Below, in pieces: positions 1 to 5,411 of a stretch of DNA of 5,659 nucleotides. The position numbers were made by a program, and so were the translations under genes. The first letter of the stretch is position 1, and each line of letters starts with the position of its first letter. A model generated the notes under the pieces. That model made no database searches. It saw only the letters and a list, made by a program, of their open reading frames with translations, and was not told where the DNA came from. The stretch is from Oligoflexia bacterium (GTDB lineage Bacteria > Myxococcota_A > UBA796 > UBA2385), in contig JAADHA010000098.1 of NCBI GenBank assembly GCA_013152105.1, positions 1 through 5,659 on the forward strand, given 5' to 3'.

Positions 1-1
1 C

Positions 2-118
2 CCCCAAGGCCATGAATATCTGGCCAGAATGTACGGAAAATGCAGCTATACCGTCATCAACCGTGTCGAATCCCTACCCCGTCGCCTCCCGCTGATCTAC
101 CATCGTCTGACCCGCTGA
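2..118 (+). CDS. C-terminal end of a NorD/CbbO-like VWA-domain protein (5' partial)
   Basis: An open frame enters from the left edge and ends at TGA 116-118, giving 38 residues. It contains YLARMYGKCSYTVINRVE followed by LPRRLPLIYHRLTR. From memory, this pattern (Tyr-Leu, an aromatic-Gly pair, a hydrophobic strand, 'LP..LP..Y..LT' and stop) resembles the end of the von Willebrand A domain in NorD/CbbO-type proteins. Those partner MoxR-type AAA+ ATPases in activating metalloenzymes such as nitric oxide reductase or Rubisco. The metal-binding (MIDAS) residues would lie upstream, outside the window, so the family cannot be confirmed here. The other two + frames are less protein-like, and the next gene starts about 100 bp on. 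The call rests on a short C-terminal pattern: being a real gene end is fairly likely, the family name less so. Confidence 0.55.
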   Translation, partial: PQGHEYLARMYGKCSYTVINRVESLPRRLPLIYHRLTR

Positions 119-135
119 GATGGCATCGCAGGGTC

Positions 136-150
136 CTTGGCCTTGCCAAG
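136..150 (+). other. Short perfect hairpin between the first two genes
   Basis: CTTGGC (136-141) and GCCAAG (145-150) are exact inverted repeats around a 3-base loop. The element lies 18 bp after the stop of the upstream partial gene. No T-run follows, so it is not a classical intrinsic terminator. It could be a weak terminator, a mRNA-end stabiliser or a small operator for the gene at 222. A 6-bp stem can also occur by chance. Confidence 0.25.
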
Positions 151-157
151 CCGTCTC

Positions 158-188
158 ACGACAATAGGGGCCGACGCTGTCTTAGGGT
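158..188 (+). promoter_or_regulatory. Weak sigma70-like promoter candidate for the YceI-like gene
   Basis: A -35-like ACGACA (158-163, four of six matches to TTGACA) is followed after 19 bases by TAGGGT (183-188), which keeps the TA....T core of a -10 box. Transcription would begin roughly 30 bp before the ATG at 222. The spacer is longer than ideal and the match is modest. The main support is position: this is the only gap large enough to hold a promoter ahead of the tightly packed genes that follow. Confidence 0.22.
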
Positions 189-212
189 CCCGCCCACTCG
201 CGACCAACCCAC

Positions 213-216
213 GGAG
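213..216 (+). promoter_or_regulatory. Ribosome binding site (GGAG) for the YceI-like lipoprotein
   Basis: GGAG sits 5 bases before the ATG at 222, a suitable spacing. Together with the signal peptide that begins at once, it fixes this start. Confidence 0.6.
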
Positions 217-221
217 TCCCC

Positions 222-1019
222 ATGCGCGCCCCCGGCCTCTCTCTGTCTCTCACATTCGCCCTCGCCCTCTCGCTCGTCGCTTGCAGCAGCGAGCCCGCTC
301 CCGCCCCGGCCCCCCAGCCCGTCACGCCGTCGGTCGCCACGACGCCCGCTCGCCCCCAGATCGCCCCGATCAACATCACGGCTGGCCAGGTCGACATGAT
401 CACGATGAAGAACGACACCACGGAAGTGCCGGGACGCTTCGAGACCGTCAGCGGCAGCATCAAGATCAACCCCCACCACCCCTCGGCAACCACCGGCACA
501 CTCACCATCGACCTGGCCAGTTGGCACAGCGATGATGACACCCGCGATGGGCGCATCAAGACGCTCTTCTTCAACACGGCGTCCAACCCCACGACGACCT
601 TCGAGTTGACGGGTTTCCGGCGCATCAACCGTCCCCTCAACACCGTGGGCGACAGCATCACCGGCGAAGCCGTGGGCACGCTGCACTGGCGCGCCTTGAA
701 CCAGGACATCGTCGCGCCGGTCGAGATCACCCGCACCGGTGAAGATGCGTACACCGTCGCCGTGTCCGACTTCGACATCAGCATCGCCGCCCTGAATATG
801 TCCGCCCCTCTCCAGGCCCTGATCACCGAGTGCCAGCACAAGAACATCGGCGACACCGTCAAGGTCTCCCTGACCCTGGCCATCGGCGAACAACCTGTCC
901 CGGCTGCCACGACCACCAGCACGACCGCTCCCAAGCATAAGCGGGTGCTCAGGTCTGGGCCGCGGAAGCTGACTTCACCGCCGGCCGGTGGCAGAACGCT
1001 GCCCAAGTCCAACAAGTAG
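222..1019 (+). CDS. YceI-like domain lipoprotein with a basic C-terminal tail
   Basis: The 265-residue product opens with a lipoprotein signal peptide: a short positive start, a Leu/Ala-rich core, and lipobox LVAC with Cys21 as the lipidated residue. Ser follows the Cys, so outer-membrane sorting is likely. A Pro/Ala/Thr-rich linker (about 25-48) leads to a YceI-like domain (about 50-222). Visible hallmarks are GRFETVSGSI, a TGTLTIDLASW strand with following Asp residues and Arg ('DDDTRDGRIK'), then LFFN and TTTFELTGF, matching the usual 'rD.hl...FF....P.a.F' core. YceI proteins are secreted lipocalin-like folds that bind isoprenoid or other amphiphilic lipids. After the domain comes a 40-residue Thr-rich, then basic tail not typical of the family. 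The gene overlaps nothing and is 8 bp from the next gene. The YceI call is good; the ligand is unknown. Confidence 0.8.
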   Translation: MRAPGLSLSLTFALALSLVACSSEPAPAPAPQPVTPSVATTPARPQIAPINITAGQVDMITMKNDTTEVPGRFETVSGSIKINPHHPSATTGTLTIDLASWHSDDDTRDGRIKTLFFNTASNPTTTFELTGFRRINRPLNTVGDSITGEAVGTLHWRALNQDIVAPVEITRTGEDAYTVAVSDFDISIAALNMSAPLQALITECQHKNIGDTVKVSLTLAIGEQPVPAATTTSTTAPKHKRVLRSGPRKLTSPPAGGRTLPKSNK

Positions 1020-1027
1020 GCGCTGGA

Positions 1028-1432
1028 ATGGAGACCGGACTGCTCCACCTGCATCGAACCCTGGGCTACGCCGTCTTCTTTGTGGCCCTGATCGATCTGG
1101 TGCTGGTGTTGACCAGGGCCCGCGCCGACCCACGCGCCGCAAGCGCCTTGGACCGCGTCCACAAGTTCGGCTTCATGATGCCAGGTCGCCTCAACCTGTT
1201 GCTGGGGGTGGTCCTGTTGGTCCTCATCCCCACGTCGGACCTGACCAGTTGGTGGGCGTGGGCCGGGCTGGCCTTGTGGGTGCCCATCGAGATCATCAAC
1301 AAGCGCCTGATGGGACCCGAGATCGCGCTGGCCAAGGACGGCGGCACCGCAAGCAATCGGCTCACTCTTGGTGCGACGCTGGAGCTCCTCATCATCGTGA
1401 CGATCTTCGGCTTGATGACCGCTCGGCCGTGA
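1028..1432 (+). CDS. Small four-helix integral membrane protein, function unknown
   Basis: The 134-residue product has four hydrophobic stretches: about 11-29, 53-68, 74-91 and 112-130. Charged loops separate them (RARADPRAASALDR after helix 1, NKRLMGPEIALAKDGG before helix 4). Histidines 7 and 9 lie just before helix 1 and His45 just before helix 2. The ATG at 1028 comes 8 bp after the previous stop; only a weak purine stretch (CTGGA) precedes it, so translation may be coupled to the lipoprotein gene. YceI genes are often found beside cytochrome b561-type membrane proteins. This one is shorter, and the four-histidine haem pattern inside helices is not evident, so I do not call it b561. It is a real membrane protein of unknown family. 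Its stop overlaps the start of the next gene. Confidence 0.75.
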   Translation: METGLLHLHRTLGYAVFFVALIDLVLVLTRARADPRAASALDRVHKFGFMMPGRLNLLLGVVLLVLIPTSDLTSWWAWAGLALWVPIEIINKRLMGPEIALAKDGGTASNRLTLGATLELLIIVTIFGLMTARP

Positions 1433-2181
1433 GCGAAGCCGCACCCGTCCTGGCCGTCATCGGCGACATCCACGCCAATTTCGCTCGCCTGGACCGAGTC
1501 CTCGACCGCATCGACGAGGTCGGGGCGGATGGGATCTTGCTGGTCGGTGATCTCGCCTGCGCCGGGCATGCGCGGGTGCGCAGCGCGGTCAGCCTGCGTC
1601 GCTACAAGGTCCAGGTGCGGCGCGTCCTCGCCCAGGTCCATGCGCGCGGTCGGCCAATGGCCTTCGTGCCAGGGAATCACGACCTGCGGACCAACGACGA
1701 TCCCGCGAATGTGGACGGCCGGCTGGCCACCCTTGGCGGTCTGCGGGTCGTGGGGATCGGTGGCGCCGGCCCCGACCTCTTCGGCTTCGCCTACGAGTGG
1801 CCCGAGGACCGGATCCGTGCGCTGCGACTGCCCGCGGCGGACATCCTGCTGTGCCACGCGCCACCACGCGACACCGCTCTCGACCTGACCCACAGCGGCC
1901 TGCACGTCGGCTCGGACGCCATCGCCGAGCGCGCGCGCCAGCACACGGGGGTGCTGCTCTGCGGCCACATCCACGAGGCGCCCGGTGTGGTCGAGATCGG
2001 CGACTGCATGTGCATGAATGTGGGGGCCTTGGGGCAGCCCTTCGGGCGCACCGTGCTGGGCTTCATCCACGGACTCGACCGGCTGGTGTGGGAAGACCTG
2101 GACACCGGGAACCGCCGCGAGTGGCGGCGACACGATTCACGGCCGGCGAGACATCCGGCCGGTCATCGGTGCATCCGTTAG
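1429..2181 (+). CDS. Calcineurin-like metallophosphoesterase
   Basis: The 250-residue product carries the complete two-metal phosphoesterase motif set in order: GDIH (Asp13, His15), GDL (Asp41), GNHD (Asn83, His84), LLCHAPP (His143) and GHIH (His180, His182), then a CMNVGALG segment like the family's usual 'NPGS'. Members hydrolyse phosphomonoesters or phosphodiesters in the cytoplasm using Mn/Fe-type metal pairs; the substrate cannot be told here. The start is GTG 1429-1431, whose last two bases are part of the TGA of the preceding gene. This overlap suggests translational coupling, and there is no separate ribosome binding site. The frame is open further upstream, but that part lies inside the membrane-protein gene, and GTG 1429 puts the first motif at residue 12, as expected for the family. 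The last 22 residues are Arg/His-rich and lie outside the catalytic fold. Confidence 0.85.
   Translation: MSEAAPVLAVIGDIHANFARLDRVLDRIDEVGADGILLVGDLACAGHARVRSAVSLRRYKVQVRRVLAQVHARGRPMAFVPGNHDLRTNDDPANVDGRLATLGGLRVVGIGGAGPDLFGFAYEWPEDRIRALRLPAADILLCHAPPRDTALDLTHSGLHVGSDAIAERARQHTGVLLCGHIHEAPGVVEIGDCMCMNVGALGQPFGRTVLGFIHGLDRLVWEDLDTGNRREWRRHDSRPARHPAGHRCIR
2140..2161 (+). other. All-GC hairpin at the end of the phosphoesterase gene
   Basis: CGGCCGG (2140-2146) and CCGGCCG (2155-2161) are perfect inverted repeats around an 8-base loop. The element lies in the last codons of the phosphoesterase gene and 29 bp before the first possible start of the methyltransferase gene. No T-run follows, so a Rho-independent terminator is not supported. 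It could modulate readthrough or translation of the next gene, or protect the upstream mRNA end. In such GC-rich DNA a chance origin is possible. Confidence 0.3.
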
Positions 2182-2190
2182 ACAACAGCG

Positions 2191-3774
2191 ATGTCCAAGC
2201 GCCACCCGATCAACGAGAAGGACCCGCCCGTCGCCAAGCTGCGCGACAAGCGCCGTCGCCCGACTGACCGTGGACCGCAGCACGGCCACCGTCCAGAACC
2301 CCGGGATCGAATGGCCGCCCAGGGGCCGCGCTACCAGACCCGGGTCCTCACCCCCGACCACTGGCACCAGCGCGGTGAAGCCGTCGTGTCTGGCAGTCGC
2401 CAGCCCGGCACGCGACCCTTTGACGAGAAGCCGGTCGACGTGTGGGGAGGGATCCCCGGCGAAGCGGCCCAGGTAGAGATGCTCCACACGGGGCGCAACC
2501 GGGTCGTGGGGCGCTTCTTCCGTCCGGCCGGGCAGCCCCATCGGCTGCGCCGAGAGCCTCCCTGCCAGCACTACACCCCCTGCGGCGGCTGCCCCTTCAT
2601 GCACTTGCAGCAAGAAGGCCAGGTGATGGCGCGCCTTTCCCTGGTGCGTGATGCCCTGACCGATGTGGGGCTGGAGTCTCTGGCTCCCGCGACCCTCACC
2701 CAGGGTCCAGACGGTCCCTTTGGATACCGCCACACGGTCAAGTTGACCGTCGGGCGCACCGACCAGGGGCACATCCGCGTCGGCACCTTCACCCGACACA
2801 CCCATCGCGTCGTGCCGATTCCCGACTGCCACGTCGCCACGCCGACCCTGCGCCTGGCCATGAGCGCCGCCGCTCACGCCATCATCGAACTGGACATCTG
2901 GCCCTTCGAGCCCCAGACCGGTCGAGGCACGCTGCGCCACCTCGTCATGCGGCAGAGCCGGTCCACCGGCCACGTCCTGGTCACCATCGTGGCGGGCAGC
3001 CGCAACCGCAGCCTGGACCGGCTGGCCGAGCAGATCACGCAGTCCGTCCACCAAGTGGCCGGTGTCCACCTGCACCTCAATGCCGACCCTGGAAACGCCA
3101 TCTTCGCGCGCGACGAAGAAGATGGAACGATCCGAACCCTGCGCCTTGGCGGGCAGGACCAGATCGAAGAGCGGCTGGGCGGCATCACCCTGGCCGTCGG
3201 GCCCGGAGACTTCTACCAGGCCAACCCGGGGATGGCCGAGCAAGTCAGTCGCGATCTGTTGGACCTGCTCACGCCGGACCGACAACGCCCCGTCGTCGAT
3301 CTTTACTGCGGGGTCGGTGGCTTCAGCCTGGCCCTGGGTCGGGCACACGGCTGGGCCTTGGGGGTCGAGTCAGTGGGTGGCGCGGTCCGCAGGGCCAAGG
3401 AGAACGCCCGTCGCAACCGGGTCAGCGCCGAATTCATCGCCGGTGACACCTTGGATCTCCTGCCCGAGCTGCGTACCCGACTGGAGTCACGCCATCCGGT
3501 GGTCCTGGTAGACCCCTCGCGAAGAGGCCTGGGCGACGGCGTGATCCCCGGGATCCTCTCGCTTGAACCAGCGCGCATCGCCTACCTCTCGTGCAACCCC
3601 AGGGCCCTGGCCCGTGACCTCGACAAGCTGCAGGAGCTCGGTTGGACGGTGCGCCAGATCAGGGCCTACGACATGTTTCCCCAGACGGCCCACGTCGAGA
3701 CCCTGGCCATCCTCGACCCGCCCCTCGCCCCACCCACCGGTCTGGGGGCGCCGCGGCGGCGGGTTGTGCGCTAG
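2191..3774 (+). CDS. TrmA/RlmD-family 23S rRNA (uracil-5-)-methyltransferase, iron-sulfur type
   Basis: The 527-residue product has the layout of SAM-dependent m5U RNA methyltransferases. A TRAM-like RNA-binding domain (about 48-118; GGIPGEAAQVEML is its core) is followed by the iron-sulfur ligands Cys125, Cys131, Cys134 (C-x5-C-x2-C) and Cys213. FYQAN (341-345) and VVDLYCGVGG (368-377) form the SAM site, with Glu393 ending the next strand and DPSRRGL at 441-447. SCNP (467-470) holds the catalytic Cys468, and FPQTAHVE (496-503) ends in the base Glu503. The TRAM plus four cysteines suggest RlmD-type rRNA modification rather than tRNA TrmA, but the target base is inferred only. The start is uncertain: ATG 2191 adds a 40-residue Arg/Lys/Pro-rich leader with no ribosome binding site, whereas ATG 2311 begins just before the TRAM domain, 4 bases after a GGGA. 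It lies 9 bp after the phosphoesterase gene. Confidence 0.88.
   Translation: MSKRHPINEKDPPVAKLRDKRRRPTDRGPQHGHRPEPRDRMAAQGPRYQTRVLTPDHWHQRGEAVVSGSRQPGTRPFDEKPVDVWGGIPGEAAQVEMLHTGRNRVVGRFFRPAGQPHRLRREPPCQHYTPCGGCPFMHLQQEGQVMARLSLVRDALTDVGLESLAPATLTQGPDGPFGYRHTVKLTVGRTDQGHIRVGTFTRHTHRVVPIPDCHVATPTLRLAMSAAAHAIIELDIWPFEPQTGRGTLRHLVMRQSRSTGHVLVTIVAGSRNRSLDRLAEQITQSVHQVAGVHLHLNADPGNAIFARDEEDGTIRTLRLGGQDQIEERLGGITLAVGPGDFYQANPGMAEQVSRDLLDLLTPDRQRPVVDLYCGVGGFSLALGRAHGWALGVESVGGAVRRAKENARRNRVSAEFIAGDTLDLLPELRTRLESRHPVVLVDPSRRGLGDGVIPGILSLEPARIAYLSCNPRALARDLDKLQELGWTVRQIRAYDMFPQTAHVETLAILDPPLAPPTGLGAPRRRVVR
3726..3750 (+). terminator. Possible hairpin at the end of the methyltransferase gene
   Basis: CGCCCC (3726-3731) and GGGGCG (3745-3750) can pair around a 13-base loop within the last codons of the methyltransferase gene. 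No T-run follows, so this is at best a weak or Rho-assisted terminator. It would separate the upstream gene block from the secreted protein that begins at 3804. Confidence 0.2.
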
Positions 3775-3786
3775 TCTGCTCGCCCC

Positions 3787-3795
3787 TGCTAAGCT
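3787..3795 (+). promoter_or_regulatory. Extended -10-like sequence just before the outer-membrane protein gene
   Basis: TGCTAAGCT contains a TG, one base and TAAGCT, keeping the TA....T core of an extended -10 box. A start of transcription about 7 bases downstream would fall near 3802, making the transcript from ATG 3804 almost leaderless, which fits the absence of a ribosome binding site. No good -35 is visible. A second TA....T sequence (TAGTCT, 3772-3777) overlaps the stop of the methyltransferase gene and could serve instead, leaving a leader of about 20 bases. Confidence 0.22.
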
Positions 3796-3803
3796 GCGCG
3801 GCG

Positions 3804-5315
3804 ATGCTAACCGCCGCCACCATCGCCCTCATGATCGCGTCGACCTCACCGGCTCAGGCCCAGGACGCTCCGACACGGGTCTTCGTCTCGCCCTTCATCG
3901 CCGAGACCCGCGAAGCGACGTCGATCGCCTCGTTGATGTCGGGCTTCCTCCGCCAGCAGCTCGACGCCCACGCCGAACTGGACGCCATCGGGGCCGACGA
4001 GGTCGGGCCGATCTTCGACACCAGCGCGCAGCTCTACCTGGATAGCTGCCCGGCCGGCGACCAGGTGGGCTGCGCCTTCGTGGTCGGTGAAGTGGCCCAT
4101 GCCGAGTACGCCCTGACCGGATCGGTGGACAGCGCTGGCGATGTCAGCCGAGTCAACGTCATCATCATCGACGTGCTGGAGTCCCGCCAGGTCATCTCCT
4201 TCCAGGCCGACCTCGCGGTCGGCGATGATGTCGTCTTTGCAGACGGCGTGGCGCGGATCCTGGTCGCCGTGGTGTCCGGCGAGGCCGGCCGCTCGGCCGA
4301 CATCCGCGACACCGACGACAGCGCCAGCCGGGCCACGACCCAAGCCCGACGTCAGGCTGAGATCGCCGCCCAGCTCGACCAACTCTCGCTTGAACTGGGG
4401 GACGTCACCACCCTCTCCACGCGCACCGAGATGGAGATCGAGCGTCCGCGTTTCACGATCGGAGACCTCTCCGATCGGATGGACCAAGAGGGCGTCAAGC
4501 CCTGGGAGAGGCTGGACATGAAGCCGCGGGAGTACCTGCGCTACAAGAATTCCAGCCTCAGCCTGCGGGACTGGCGGCAGCGCGCGATGGGTCGCCAGGG
4601 GCAGCTCATCCTGCGGGCCGGTCTGGGGGCCGGCACCGGGCCCTCTCATGGCGAGTACTACGGCCTGTTCGCCCGCAGCGACCAGGATCTCAACGTGATG
4701 GAGGCCTACAGCTACCAGGCCGTCACCTCCGGCAGTGGCTACTCGGTCGCCGCATCCGCGTCCTACGGGATCCTCCCCTTCCTGGAAGTGGGGGCCCACC
4801 TGGCGTCCACTTCCGGGCGCTACAGCCTGCTCATCGACTCCTACGTGGTCGGTGACGAGCACACGCTCAACGACCCCGAGCTGCGAAGCAACTCGGTGTT
4901 CAGCATTGGGCCACAGATCCTGGGCGTGTTGCTGCCGACCTCGATCATTCGACCCGTCGTCGGCCTCGACGCCGACTTCAGCGTCGGCACCACCATCACC
5001 TCGCGCTACGGTCTGCCGGTCGCGGAGCTCGACGGCTTCAGCCGACCCACCTGGCTCAGTGTCGGCGGGCGGGTCGGCGTCGAGGCCCGTATCACCGACC
5101 AGATAGACCTGTTCCTGCACCTGCCCTTCGGTGCCGTCGTGGCGGGACAGTCCAGCCAAAGCACGCGGGTCGGCAGCGACGGTCTGGACGTGCAGGACAT
5201 CATCGCGCCGCCAAGTCTGTCGCCGATCTACGCCGGTGTCACCGGCGGAATCCAGATCCGCCTGGGTGGCAAAAAGGCCAAGACCGGCGGCGTGCTGGAC
5301 AGCAGCATGATGTAG
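3804..5315 (+). CDS. Secreted protein: TolB/CsgG-reminiscent domain plus predicted C-terminal beta-barrel
   Basis: From ATG 3804 the product is 503 residues. A signal peptide (residues 1-19, cleavage after AQA) is followed by an alpha/beta domain (about 24-160) that opens with RVFVSPF and contains ATSIASLMSGFLRQQL, AEYALTGSV and VNVIIIDVLESRQ. That order resembles periplasmic TolB-N/CsgG-like domains, though only by pattern. Cys82 and Cys90 could form a disulfide. A polar, probably helical linker (about 165-265) leads to alternating hydrophobic/polar strands with glycines (about 266-488), for example GQLILRAGLGAGTG and WLSVGGRVGVEARI, typical of an outer-membrane barrel. The last strand (YAGVTGGIQIRLGG) is followed by a 13-residue tail rather than a terminal aromatic residue. 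The frame is open upstream to 3642, but that part has no signal peptide and overlaps the methyltransferase gene. No ribosome binding site precedes 3804, and the signal peptide lacks the usual positive start, so a non-ATG start slightly upstream is possible. Confidence 0.7.
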   Translation: MLTAATIALMIASTSPAQAQDAPTRVFVSPFIAETREATSIASLMSGFLRQQLDAHAELDAIGADEVGPIFDTSAQLYLDSCPAGDQVGCAFVVGEVAHAEYALTGSVDSAGDVSRVNVIIIDVLESRQVISFQADLAVGDDVVFADGVARILVAVVSGEAGRSADIRDTDDSASRATTQARRQAEIAAQLDQLSLELGDVTTLSTRTEMEIERPRFTIGDLSDRMDQEGVKPWERLDMKPREYLRYKNSSLSLRDWRQRAMGRQGQLILRAGLGAGTGPSHGEYYGLFARSDQDLNVMEAYSYQAVTSGSGYSVAASASYGILPFLEVGAHLASTSGRYSLLIDSYVVGDEHTLNDPELRSNSVFSIGPQILGVLLPTSIIRPVVGLDADFSVGTTITSRYGLPVAELDGFSRPTWLSVGGRVGVEARITDQIDLFLHLPFGAVVAGQSSQSTRVGSDGLDVQDIIAPPSLSPIYAGVTGGIQIRLGGKKAKTGGVLDSSMM

Positions 5316-5375
5316 GCGGCCTCCTGGCAAGGAAGGCTGGCCGGTGCCCGCGCGCAGGCGCCATCCGCCGCAGCG

Positions 5376-5384
5376 TGCTAGACC
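5376..5384 (+). promoter_or_regulatory. Extended -10-like sequence before the RND/MMPL-type gene
   Basis: TGCTAGACC has TG, one base and TAGACC, the best -10-like element in the 96-bp gap. It lies 27 bases before the GTG at 5412, a sensible distance for a transcript with a short leader that includes the ribosome binding site. No -35 box is clear, and the last base of the -10 is C rather than T. The same gap holds an imperfect hairpin (about 5317-5336) without a T-run, so whether transcription also reads through from the gene before it cannot be decided. Confidence 0.3.
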
Positions 5385-5402
5385 GCGCGCCCGCGTGGAC
5401 CT

Positions 5403-5407
5403 GGAGG
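5403..5407 (+). promoter_or_regulatory. Strong ribosome binding site that fixes a GTG start
   Basis: GGAGG, within GGAGGTG, matches the anti-Shine-Dalgarno sequence and sits 4 bases before GTG 5412. It is the clearest ribosome binding site in the window and the reason to choose GTG over the in-frame ATG at 5484, which would remove the charged N-terminus ahead of the first membrane helix. Confidence 0.7.
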
Positions 5408-5411
5408 TGGG

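Noticed and set aside
976..990. Inverted repeat CACCG/CGGTG near the end of the lipoprotein gene
   Set aside because: A 5-bp stem within coding GC-rich sequence with no T-run; expected by chance.
156..1444. Long open frames on the - strand under the lipoprotein and membrane-protein genes
   Set aside because: They are opposite strong + strand genes in GC-rich DNA, have no family motifs and are compositionally repetitive (Gly/Asp/Arg). Shadow frames.
2137..3348. A 403-residue - strand open frame opposite the RNA methyltransferase gene
   Set aside because: The + strand frame has all methyltransferase motifs and the cysteine set; the reverse frame has none.
3642..3803. Starting the outer-membrane protein at ATG 3642
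   Set aside because: The extra 54 residues are Pro/Arg-rich, overlap the methyltransferase gene, and would bury the signal peptide inside the protein.
3846..5330. A 494-residue open frame on the - strand opposite the outer-membrane protein gene
   Set aside because: Long antisense frames are common in high-GC DNA. It shows no signal peptide, domain or motif and is rich in Gly/Asp/Val as expected from a shadow; the + strand protein has clear signal and strand structure.
5317..5336. Imperfect hairpin after the outer-membrane protein gene as a terminator
   Set aside because: The stem has a bulge and no T-run follows, so termination is not supported strongly enough for its own entry.
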